The notes beneath the pieces are model-generated. The model saw nothing but the letters and a program-made list of their open reading frames with translations. It ran no database searches and had not been told where the DNA came from. Positions 8,013 to 15,586 of a stretch of 64,000 nt of DNA are shown in pieces. Within the stretch, counting starts at the first letter, position 1. Each line of letters begins with the position of its first letter. Origin of the DNA: Pseudomonas serboccidentalis (GTDB lineage: Bacteria > Pseudomonadota > Gammaproteobacteria > Pseudomonadales > Pseudomonadaceae); contig NZ_CP101655.1 of the NCBI RefSeq assembly GCF_028830055.1, positions 4,990,262 to 5,054,261 on the forward strand, written 5' to 3'. Position numbers and translations under genes: made by a program.

Positions 8013-9611
8013 TTAGAAAGTGGCTTGAAGGTTGAAGTGCAGGCGCGATTCCTGCTTCGAGGTGTTCGGCCCTTCGAGCAGCGGATAGCCCCAGTCGACG
8101 CTGCCGGACAGCCATTTGCTGAGGCTGGCGCGGGTGCCGAGGCCGACGCTGGCCAGGGCGTAACTGGCGTCCTGGTCCGGCAGTTCGTCGCGCAGGTACA
8201 GTTGCGCGCCTTCGGCAAAGGCGTAGAAGCGCCACTCCTGCATCCAGCTGCCGGCGTATTTCGCGAGCGACGGGGTGCGCAGTTCCTGGCTGAGCAGCAC
8301 GCCGTCGTCAGCGGTGCGTTCGGCGGCCAGATAACCGCGCACCGAGGTCGCGCCGCCGGCGGAGAATTGCTCGTTGGAGACCAGTGGCCCCGACGCCAGC
8401 TGGAACGCGCCTTTGCTCGCGCTCTGCCAGTCGTTGTCGAAGGTCCAAGTGAAGTTGCTGTCGCCCTTGAGCACGGCAAAACTGGGCTTGGCGCGGTAGC
8501 GCTTGTAGTCGAAATCTTCGTCGGAGCTGCCGTAGCCGAAGAGGCTGCGGGTGGCCACCACCAGGCTCAGACCGAGGCCCAGCTGGCTCTTTTCGGTGTA
8601 GCGGAAGCCGTTGTAGGCGAAGGTGAACGGTGCGTATTTCAGCGGCACCTTGTCGCTCTCGCCAGACAGGGTCAGGCGTTCGTCGAAGTCCTTGAAGTCG
8701 ATGCCGGCCGACAACGAGTTCGACCAACTGCCGCTGGACGGCAGCGTGTAGATCGCCGACACGCCGTAGGAATGGCCCTTGCCCAACACGTTGCTGCCGC
8801 CGATGGTGGCGACGTTGCTGTCGGACTGGTAACCGGAGAACTGCACGCTCCAGCGATCGGTCAGGGGCGCGGTGTAGGAGCCCGACCAGACCTTGGCGTT
8901 GTCGGTGTCCTGCGGCGCGGTGAAGTACGTCAGGTTGATGCTGTGGCCGAGCTGCCAGAGGTTGTTGTAGCCGAGGCTGGTTACGGCGCGCAGTTTTTCG
9001 GTGTCGGCGCTGTAGTCGTTGTTGAGGCCGACGCTGGCGCTCCACGGGTTCTGGTCCTCGACCTGCAAATCGACGTCCATGGTGCCGGGGCGCTGGCCTT
9101 CGCGCACCAGCGGCATGACCTGGCGGCCCGGGGTTTTGTTCAGTTGCGCCAACTCGCCCTGGACCTTGGCGAAGTCCGGCACCTCGCCCTCTTTCAGCGC
9201 CGGGACGTTGTCGCGGATGTCCAGCGGCGAATAGTGTTTAGCGCCGACCACGCGCACCCGTCCGACCTTGGTTTCGCTGACTTGCAGGTAGACGATGCCG
9301 TCGGCCACCGCTTGCTCCGGCAGTTCGACGAACACCGATTGGTAGCCGCGTTCCTGATAGGCCTTCTGCAACGCATCGCGAGCGCCTTCGATGTCGCTCA
9401 TGGCCTTTTGCGGGCCGAGAAACGGGTAAACCGCCTCTTCAATCGCCCGGGCATCGAGCACGGTGTTGCCGCGCACGAAGTATTCGTTGACGTCCACCAG
9501 ACGCTGCGGCGCGGCGTTTTCGGTAGCCTCATCGGCGAACGCTGGCTGAGCGCCGGCCGTCACCAGCAGCCAGCCGCACAGCGCCAGCCGTGACGTGAAA
9601 ATCTGATCCAC
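8013..9611 (-). CDS. pdtB: Two-partner-secretion outer-membrane transporter (TpsB, PdtB-like)
   Basis: 532 residues of the ShlB/FhaC/HecB family: signal peptide ending AFADE, two POTRA domains at about residues 35-190 (EYFVRGNTVLDARAIEEAVYPF; KVGRVRVVGAKHYS), then a 16-strand barrel ending HFNLQATF. The hallmark VRGY motif of loop L6 is present near residue 423 (SVRGYLAAE). The start is GTG at 9611 behind AGGGGG. In this family the protein exports one large TpsA exoprotein. No tpsA is found next to it. In P. aeruginosa the pdtA gene lies beside phdA and pdtB (from memory). The symbol is by gene order. Confidence 0.85.
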   Translation of the reverse strand: MDQIFTSRLALCGWLLVTAGAQPAFADEATENAAPQRLVDVNEYFVRGNTVLDARAIEEAVYPFLGPQKAMSDIEGARDALQKAYQERGYQSVFVELPEQAVADGIVYLQVSETKVGRVRVVGAKHYSPLDIRDNVPALKEGEVPDFAKVQGELAQLNKTPGRQVMPLVREGQRPGTMDVDLQVEDQNPWSASVGLNNDYSADTEKLRAVTSLGYNNLWQLGHSINLTYFTAPQDTDNAKVWSGSYTAPLTDRWSVQFSGYQSDSNVATIGGSNVLGKGHSYGVSAIYTLPSSGSWSNSLSAGIDFKDFDERLTLSGESDKVPLKYAPFTFAYNGFRYTEKSQLGLGLSLVVATRSLFGYGSSDEDFDYKRYRAKPSFAVLKGDSNFTWTFDNDWQSASKGAFQLASGPLVSNEQFSAGGATSVRGYLAAERTADDGVLLSQELRTPSLAKYAGSWMQEWRFYAFAEGAQLYLRDELPDQDASYALASVGLGTRASLSKWLSGSVDWGYPLLEGPNTSKQESRLHFNLQATF

Positions 9612-9684
9612 ACTACCCCCTGAATTCGCGATGACCTGTTGGCGCTGTCGCGCGCCTTGTGTGTTGCGTCAATGGCTGGCGCGG

Positions 9685-10296
9685 CTAATTGCTGATGTGC
9701 GCGGCACCGCTGTGCCTGCCAAGCCAGGTGTGCAACAGCGCGAAGTTCAAGGAGAACTCGGGCATTTGCAGCAAGGCACCGCAGAACACTTCGCCGATGA
9801 TTTTTTGAATGAGCAGCACCGCACGCGGCTCGTTGAGCAGCGTGGCGATGTCGCGACTGAGGACGTTGAAGCTCCAGACTTTCTGGTTCAGACCGAGGCC
9901 GACGAACCAGCGGAACAGCAGGTTGTAATTGAGCTGTTCATATAACTGCTGCTCGCTGGGCACCGAATACAGCAGTTGCAGGAGCAGAATGTGCATGACC
10001 GTTTGCGCGGGAATGAGCATGCCGGGCTCGGCATTGAGGTCGTGCAGAAGGCCTTGGTGGGCGTCGAGCAAATCGTCGATCTGCGGGCGCAGCAACACCA
10101 GCGAGTGGCCTGGCGGAATGTAGCTGGAAACCTCTTTCAAGGCGCCCTGCCAGTCATCCTGCGACACGATCCAGACCCACGGCGCACCGTAGCGATACAC
10201 CGACACCGGCTTCTTGCGCGCCGCTTCGACGATCTTCGACAGGCGCTGATCAAGCTCCTGCATGCCCACTTTCGAGTAGCGTTCCATAGTCCCCAT
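9685..10296 (-). CDS. phdA: PhdA-like protein: Phd/YefM-type N-terminus fused to IS5 (InsH) transposase N-terminal domain
   Basis: 203 residues. Residues 5-60 resemble a Phd/YefM antitoxin fold (MQELDQRLSKIVEAARKKPV, WVWIVSQDDW). Residues 95-160 match the helical N-terminal domain of IS5-type transposases (SEQQLYEQLNYNLLFRWFVGLGL, VWSFNVLSRDIATLL). The catalytic DDE part is missing, so this is a domesticated fragment, not a live transposase. Gene order beside pdtB matches PA0691 of P. aeruginosa, named PhdA for prevent-host-death and linked there to phage-mediated lysis in biofilms (from memory). It is the first gene of the minus-strand operon. ATG at 10287 is an alternative start. Confidence 0.78.
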   Translation of the reverse strand: MGTMERYSKVGMQELDQRLSKIVEAARKKPVSVYRYGAPWVWIVSQDDWQGALKEVSSYIPPGHSLVLLRPQIDDLLDAHQGLLHDLNAEPGMLIPAQTVMHILLLQLLYSVPSEQQLYEQLNYNLLFRWFVGLGLNQKVWSFNVLSRDIATLLNEPRAVLLIQKIIGEVFCGALLQMPEFSLNFALLHTWLGRHSGAAHISN

Positions 10297-10435
10297 TGCC
10301 TCACTCCCGGCGTCCCGCCTCGGCTTGTGAAAAGCGCCCCGTTGGGCCCCTCAAGCGCGTTACATAGGCATGACCGGACTGGCTATGTGCTACCGAACTT
10401 TTGTCATAAAAGCTTCATTACTGAATGGGGATCAA

Positions 10436-10518
10436 GATCAAAAGATCGCAGCCTGCGGCAGCTCCTACATGGATCGCATTTCAATGTAGGAGCTGCCGCA
10501 GGCTGCGATCTTTTGATC
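10436..10518. repeat. REPIN (inverted REP pair)
   Basis: Arms at 10436-10470 and 10484-10518 are perfect 35-base reverse complements (core GATCGCAGCCTGCGGCAGCT), separated by 13 bases. This is the same REP family as at 11-44 and 13683-13766. It fills most of the gap between phdA and the PLP-fold gene; no other gene is seen in 10297-10526. Confidence 0.92.
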
Positions 10519-10526
10519 TTTGCTGT

Positions 10527-11810
10527 TCAGGTGTAGACCGGCCAGGTGTCGACGATCTTGCCGTTGCGCACGGCGAGCAGATCGCCGAATTGCAGAAGTA
10601 CGGCTTCGGTCTGGGTCGGGCGCAGGAAGACCTGGTCTTCCACAGTGAGTCCGACGGCGCTGGATCCGTTGACCATCTCCTGATTGGAACTGCGCCCGTA
10701 CACGCCGTTGCTCTGCAATCCCGGCGGCGATTCGAACTCGGCCATCCAGTTGCCGCCGTAGATGAAAAAGGTCTGGCGCTGGTTGGTGTCCCACCACGAG
10801 AACAGCTGCGACTTGTTGTCCAGCGCCGGGATGTTCACTGGGCCGGTGCTTTTTAGAACGGGCGTGGCGATGTAGACCGCGGGCACATGCTCGCTCAGCG
10901 ACGGCAGGTCATAGTGCGTCGGTTTGAGCATCGCGGTTCCGACTGAAACCTCGCTGCTGAGCTTTTCGTTTTCATGGATACGATAACTCGGGCTACCAGC
11001 GGTGTTCAGACACAAACCGTCATGCCACAACGCGGGAAACTGCTGCTGGGTGTAATCAACGCACCTTTGGTAAATCGCCATGACCTTGGCAAACAGTTCG
11101 TCGGGCGAGCCGAGAATCCCCGGCACGCCCATGCCCACGAACGGGTCGTAGCCCATGAGCCCGGAGAATTCCAGATGCTGCGGGTTGGCGCTGATCAGCG
11201 TGAGCATCTGCCCAAGCACCGTCACATCACTGATCCCGCCGCGGTGCAGGCCGACGTCCAGTTCGATGTTGATGCGCATCCGCGTACCCAAACCCTGAGC
11301 CAGCGCGAGGTATTGCTGCAATCGTTCGGGGCCGTCGAGCAGCCATTGCAGCTGTTTCGCGGGATCGAACGGGCCTTTGTGGGTTTGATAGAACAGCTCG
11401 GCCGAGCGCACCGGCAATGGCTTGCCCAGCAAAATGTCGGACTGCGGGAACACCTGCGCATCGTGATTGAGAAACGGCTGATGAAACGACATCAGTTTCT
11501 GCGTCCCGGCACGCTGCGCGATGTAGTTCAACAACCCCGGCGATGGCAGCGACTTTTCCACCAGGCGCAGCTGCTTGCCGCCGCGCCTGACCGACTGCAT
11601 CACCACATCAATGTTGTGATCGAGGCGATCCAGGTCGATCAGCAACACTGGGCGCATCGGGCCTTTGTCCTTCAACTCATTGTTCAGCGCACGAAAATAA
11701 TCGCTGTACGGCGCGCCATGATCGCCCGGTCGCAGCCATGCGCCAACGCCTGCCAGCAACGCACCGAAACCCAACGTGCCAAGCAGAAAATTGCGTCGAT
11801 TGACCGCCAT
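10527..11810 (-). CDS. Tat-exported PLP-fold protein (alanine racemase N-terminal / D-threonine aldolase-like)
   Basis: 427 residues. A twin-arginine signal (NRRNFLLGTLGFGALLAG) points to export of a folded, cofactor-loaded protein. The body is the TIM-barrel PLP-binding fold of the DSD1/alanine-racemase-N group: RPVLLIDLDRLDHNI, with the likely PLP lysine in RLVEKSLPSP, and INIELDVGLHRGG. The C-terminal beta domain ends GDLLAVRNGKIVDTWPVYT. Its ATG overlaps the stop of the upstream flavin oxidase by one base, so the two are co-translated. The substrate is unknown; a D-amino-acid or amino-alcohol is typical for relatives. Confidence 0.8.
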   Translation of the reverse strand: MAVNRRNFLLGTLGFGALLAGVGAWLRPGDHGAPYSDYFRALNNELKDKGPMRPVLLIDLDRLDHNIDVVMQSVRRGGKQLRLVEKSLPSPGLLNYIAQRAGTQKLMSFHQPFLNHDAQVFPQSDILLGKPLPVRSAELFYQTHKGPFDPAKQLQWLLDGPERLQQYLALAQGLGTRMRINIELDVGLHRGGISDVTVLGQMLTLISANPQHLEFSGLMGYDPFVGMGVPGILGSPDELFAKVMAIYQRCVDYTQQQFPALWHDGLCLNTAGSPSYRIHENEKLSSEVSVGTAMLKPTHYDLPSLSEHVPAVYIATPVLKSTGPVNIPALDNKSQLFSWWDTNQRQTFFIYGGNWMAEFESPPGLQSNGVYGRSSNQEMVNGSSAVGLTVEDQVFLRPTQTEAVLLQFGDLLAVRNGKIVDTWPVYT

Positions 11811-13204
11811 CAGTTCACCCCCAGAATCGACGACAAATGCGCATTGAGAAAGCGCCCGCTTGGATCGAGCGCCTGACGCACATCGATAAACTCGCGCCAG
11901 CGCGGATACAGCGGCTGTAGATTCTTCGCGTTGAGCGTGTGCAGCTTGCCCCAGTGCGGCCGGCCGTTGTACTTCCAGAAGATCGGCTCGACCGCCGCGA
12001 AGAAGTTGTGATGATCCATCTGGTAATGCTGGTGCACCGAGATCGAACAGCTGTCGCGGCCCTCGAACATGCTCAGCGGGATGTCGTCGGCCTTGACGTA
12101 GCGGTACTCGATGGGAAACCAGGTGCGCAGGTCCTTGTCCTGAATCAGCTTGAGGATTTCGCGCAGGCAGGCCGGGCCGTGTTCGGCGGGCACCGAGTAC
12201 TCCATCTCATTGAAACGCACGGTGCGCACGTTGGCGTAGATGTCGAACGAGTCGCCCACCCGATCATCGAAGCTGGCCAGATGGCGCAGGCTGTTGAGCA
12301 GCGTGCGGCGCATGTCAGGGAAGTCGCTGCCGTATTTGTCGATCTTCTCGATCAGGGTCACGAACTCGTTGCCGCCCTCCTCTTCGGGCGGAATCGGCGG
12401 TGTGGCCGGGTCGCTGGTTTCGTTGAGGGCGATGGACAGCGCATAGTCGGAATGGGTGACCACAAGCATTTCCCAGTGCTGGTTTTCCCGGGTGTTCTTG
12501 TCGAGGTCTTCCAGCAATTCTTCGGTCTTGGCGATCCACTGCCGTTCACGCAGACGATAGGCCGGGCGATTTTGCAGGCGGATTTTCGTCGCCACGCCCA
12601 GTGCACCGAGGGAGACGCGCGCGGCGTTGAATACCTCGGGATGGCGCTGGCTGTCGCAGTCGAGCACCTCGCCGCTGGCCGTCACCAGTTGCATGCCGCA
12701 GACGTGCGCCGAGTACGACTGAAAGGTTTTGCCGGTGCCATGGGTGGACGTGGCGATGGCTCCGGCGAGGGTCTGGTAATCGATGTCGGCCATGTTTTGC
12801 AGGGCCTGACCGACGCCCTTCAACGGCACGCCCATGCGCGACATCGGCGTGCCGGCGGCGAATTCGGCTTGCAGGGTTTTCGCGTCGTGATCAAGCAGCC
12901 CGTTGAAGTAGCTCAGCGACAGCAGCGTGCCATCGGTGGGCACCAGGGCGCTGAAGGAATGTGCCGAACCGACCGGGCGAATCTTGCCCTGGGCCTGGCG
13001 AATTACCGTCGTCAGTTCATCGAGATTTTTCGGCGCCAGTCGCGCTGCCGGCAGGCAACTCTGCCCGCCTGACCAGTTACGCCAGGGGATCAGTCGCGGT
13101 GCGCGCATCAACTGGCCCAATGCCGGGTTCGCCGCCAGTGCACTGAACGCGCCAACGATGCTTGCCCGTTGCAACAACTGACGCCGTGTCAGATCCATGG
13201 TCAT
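11810..13204 (-). CDS. Tat-exported FAD-linked oxidase of the D-arabinono-1,4-lactone oxidase family
   Basis: 464 residues. A Tat signal (TRRQLLQRASIVGAFSALAA) is followed by a VAO-type FAD-binding domain (KIRPVGSAHSFSALVPTDG; the His of GSAHS is the usual site of covalent flavin in relatives; LAGAIATSTHGTG) and an ALO-type C-terminal domain (RPHWGKLHTLN, DPSGRFLN). Such enzymes oxidise sugar lactones or similar alcohols. The cytochrome c gene directly upstream (10-base gap) and the PLP-fold gene downstream indicate a periplasmic three-gene unit in which electrons probably pass to the cytochrome. The ATG at 13204 was chosen for its AAGGGC ribosome site. Confidence 0.85.
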   Translation of the reverse strand: MTMDLTRRQLLQRASIVGAFSALAANPALGQLMRAPRLIPWRNWSGGQSCLPAARLAPKNLDELTTVIRQAQGKIRPVGSAHSFSALVPTDGTLLSLSYFNGLLDHDAKTLQAEFAAGTPMSRMGVPLKGVGQALQNMADIDYQTLAGAIATSTHGTGKTFQSYSAHVCGMQLVTASGEVLDCDSQRHPEVFNAARVSLGALGVATKIRLQNRPAYRLRERQWIAKTEELLEDLDKNTRENQHWEMLVVTHSDYALSIALNETSDPATPPIPPEEEGGNEFVTLIEKIDKYGSDFPDMRRTLLNSLRHLASFDDRVGDSFDIYANVRTVRFNEMEYSVPAEHGPACLREILKLIQDKDLRTWFPIEYRYVKADDIPLSMFEGRDSCSISVHQHYQMDHHNFFAAVEPIFWKYNGRPHWGKLHTLNAKNLQPLYPRWREFIDVRQALDPSGRFLNAHLSSILGVN

Positions 13205-13214
13205 GCGCGGGCCC

Positions 13215-13568
13215 TTACTGTGGGAGGGGCTGGTCGGCCATGAAGCCGATCAGTTGCAGGAATTGTTCTTCCGAACATTCGATGCACTGGCCCATCGGCG
13301 GCATGCCGTTGTAGCCATTGATGGCGTGGTCGAGCAGCGTGTCGACGCCCTGCCGAATTCGCGGTTCCCAGGCTTTGCGATCGCCAGTGAGCGGTGCGTT
13401 GGCGGCCGGGTTGGCGTGGCACAGCTGGCAGCTGTTGGTGTAGATCTGCGCCAGTGCCGGGTCGGACGGTGTGGCGTTGCGAGTGGTCGCTGGCGGCTCG
13501 GCTTTTTCGCCGCAGCCGCACAGCGTCATGGACAGCGCCAGCAGTAAAGTGAATCGGATGGCCCGCAT
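13215..13568 (-). CDS. Small c-type cytochrome, probable lipoprotein
   Basis: 117 residues from the ATG at 13568, chosen because TTGAGGATC gives a good ribosome site. The signal peptide ends in a lipobox-like LCGC. One heme site is CQLCH, with NGMPPMGQC supplying the axial Met region. The pair CIEC after it is unusual for such a small cytochrome. It is the first gene of the unit with the flavin oxidase and is the likely electron acceptor of that enzyme. Confidence 0.85.
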   Translation of the reverse strand: MRAIRFTLLLALSMTLCGCGEKAEPPATTRNATPSDPALAQIYTNSCQLCHANPAANAPLTGDRKAWEPRIRQGVDTLLDHAINGYNGMPPMGQCIECSEEQFLQLIGFMADQPLPQ

Positions 13569-13682
13569 AACGATCCTCAAGGGTGGCATCGCTTATTGTT
13601 GTGATCACACCTTAAGGCAGCGACGTCAGCGGGTTGAGGGCATTGCGGGACAACGAGGGGGCCATCCGGGGACATCCCCCCA

Positions 13683-13766
13683 GTAGGAGCTGCCGAAGGC
13701 TGCGATCTTTTGACTTTGTTTTTCAAGAGCTAGATCAAAAGATCGCAGCCTTCGGCAGCTCCTACA
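13683..13766. repeat. REPIN (inverted REP pair)
   Basis: Arms GTAGGAGCTGCCGAAGGCTG (from 13683) and its complement ending at 13766, with extended GATCTTTTGA ends. It is the TTCGGCAG variant of the family seen at 10436-10518. It lies in the 343-base gap (13569-13911) between the divergent cytochrome and dehydrogenase genes. Confidence 0.92.
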
Positions 13767-13802
13767 GGGTTGGGTGTGGGCATTGCCGCTCTGTTCCGGG
13801 CC

Positions 13803-13831
13803 TTCGCGTGACATTCGCGTGACATTCGCGG
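13803..13831. promoter_or_regulatory. 11-bp tandem repeat in the gapN-like upstream region
   Basis: Two exact copies of TTCGCGTGACA (13803-13813 and 13814-13824) and a partial third. On the minus strand this reads TGTCACGCGAA twice at an 11-base period. That is the period of PhoB boxes, although the non-TGTCA part differs from that consensus. It is about 85-110 bases before the dehydrogenase ATG. A direct-repeat operator is possible; no regulator can be named. Confidence 0.35.
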
Positions 13832-13911
13832 GTTTAAATTTCAACGTATTCAGGCGTATAACCTGTAAAGACTTTTTGATCTGTATGCGGACATCAACAC
13901 GGGGTAGCGAC

Positions 13912-15537
13912 ATGACCACAGCAAACATCCTTGGCAACCTGTTCCCTTCTGTCAGCGACATCCCGGAAAAATACCGCCTCGACGGTCAGGTCGAGCAACG
14001 CGAATACCTCGTCGATGGTCAGTTGCGGCGCTGGGACGGCCCGCTCGCCCAGGTGCGCAGCCCTGTGTACCTGCACAGCGAAAATGGCGCTGAACAAGTG
14101 ATCCTCGGCAGCACGCCGCTGCTCGACGCCGACACGGCCCTCACCGCCCTCGACGCCGCCGTGCGGGCCTACGATCGCGGTCAGGGCCTGTGGCCGACCA
14201 TGCGCGTAGCCGAACGCATCCAGCACGTTGAAGCGTTTCTCGGGCGCATGCGCCAGCAGCGCGATGCGGTGGTGAAACTGCTGATGTGGGAGATCGGCAA
14301 GAACCTCAAGGACTCGGAGAAAGAGTTCGATCGCACCTGCGACTACATCGTCGACACCATCAACGCACTGAAAGAACTCGACCGCCGCTCCAGCCGTTTC
14401 GAGCTGGAACAGGACACCCTCGGCCAGATCCGCCGCGTGCCGCTTGGCGTGGCATTGTGCATGGGGCCTTACAACTATCCACTCAACGAAACCTTCACCA
14501 CGCTGATTCCGGCGCTGATCATGGGCAACACCGTGGTGTTCAAGCCGGCCAAGCTCGGTGTGCTGCTGATCCGCCCGTTGCTCGAAGCGTTCCGCGACAG
14601 CTTCCCCACCGGCGTGATCAACGTGATCTACGGCAGCGGCCGCGAAACGGTCAGCGCGCTGATGGCCAGCGGCAAGATCGACATCTTCGCCTTCATTGGC
14701 ACCAACAAGGCCGCCAGCGACCTGAAAAAGCTGCACCCGAAACCGCACCGTTTGCGTGCTGCCCTGGGGCTGGATGCGAAGAACCCCGGCATCGTGTTGC
14801 CGGAAGTCGATCTGGACAACGCCGTCAATGAAGCGGTGACCGGTTCGCTGTCGTTCAACGGCCAGCGCTGCACCGCGCTGAAGATCCTCTTCGTGCATGA
14901 AGACGTGGTCGACGCCTTCATCGAGAAATTCAACGCCAAGCTGGCGACGCTGAAACCAGGCATGCCTTGGGACAGCGGCGTGGCACTGACACCCTTGCCG
15001 GAGTCGGGCAAGGTCGATTACCTGCACAGCCTGGTGGCCGATGCGCAGAGCAAGGGCGCGCAAGTGGTCAACCCGAACGGCGGCGAAAGTCGCGAATCGT
15101 TCTTCTACCCGGCCGTGCTGTACCCGGTAACGCCGCAGATGCGCGTGTACAACGAGGAACAATTTGGCCCGGTGGTGCCGATCGTGCCGTACCGTCACCT
15201 CGATACCGTAATCGACTACGTACTGGAATCGGATTTCGGCCAGCAACTGAGCCTGTTCGGCACCAACCCGGTGGCGATCGGCCGACTGGTCGACACCTTC
15301 GCCAACCAGGTCGGGCGGATCAACCTCAACGCCCAGTGCCAGCGCGGCCCGGACACCTACCCGTTCAACGGGCGCAAGAACTCCGCCGAGGGCACGCTGT
15401 CGGTACATGATGCATTGCGGGTGTTTTCGATCCGCACGCTGGTGGCGACCAAATTCCAGGACAGCAACAAGGATCTGCTCAGCGAGATCATTCGCGGCCG
15501 CGATTCGAGCTTCCTGACCACCGACTACATCTTCTGA
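13912..15537 (+). CDS. GapN-type NADP-dependent glyceraldehyde-3-phosphate dehydrogenase (aldehyde dehydrogenase superfamily)
   Basis: 541 residues. Likely oxidises glyceraldehyde-3-phosphate, or a similar aldehyde, to the acid with NADP. Visible features are the Rossmann segment (ALIMGNTVVFKPAKLG), the Gly-rich GSGRETVSAL, and the catalytic cysteine Cys320 in FNGQRCTALK. The ATG at 13912 follows GGGGTAG; the longer open frame upstream includes REPIN and repeat sequence and is rejected. Oddity: the general-base Glu of the usual LELGGK motif is replaced, as the sequence reads ALGLDAKNP, with Gly286 at the Glu position (34 residues before the Cys, the normal spacing). Confidence 0.85.
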   Translation: MTTANILGNLFPSVSDIPEKYRLDGQVEQREYLVDGQLRRWDGPLAQVRSPVYLHSENGAEQVILGSTPLLDADTALTALDAAVRAYDRGQGLWPTMRVAERIQHVEAFLGRMRQQRDAVVKLLMWEIGKNLKDSEKEFDRTCDYIVDTINALKELDRRSSRFELEQDTLGQIRRVPLGVALCMGPYNYPLNETFTTLIPALIMGNTVVFKPAKLGVLLIRPLLEAFRDSFPTGVINVIYGSGRETVSALMASGKIDIFAFIGTNKAASDLKKLHPKPHRLRAALGLDAKNPGIVLPEVDLDNAVNEAVTGSLSFNGQRCTALKILFVHEDVVDAFIEKFNAKLATLKPGMPWDSGVALTPLPESGKVDYLHSLVADAQSKGAQVVNPNGGESRESFFYPAVLYPVTPQMRVYNEEQFGPVVPIVPYRHLDTVIDYVLESDFGQQLSLFGTNPVAIGRLVDTFANQVGRINLNAQCQRGPDTYPFNGRKNSAEGTLSVHDALRVFSIRTLVATKFQDSNKDLLSEIIRGRDSSFLTTDYIF

Positions 15538-15586
15538 CGAGGACCTTGCACTGAGTATATTCAGCACCCACCGACTGCCACCGCTG

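Noticed and set aside
6216..9593. Open plus-strand frame of 1125 codons
   Set aside because: It is antisense to the ExbB-like and TpsB genes, is rich in Arg/His/Gln/Val and has no domains; a GC-driven shadow frame.
10401..10421. PhoB-box-like TTGTCATAAAAGCTTCATTA near the pdt-like operon
   Set aside because: It points toward the plus strand, while the operon runs on the minus strand; the second half matches poorly. Not enough to claim phosphate control.
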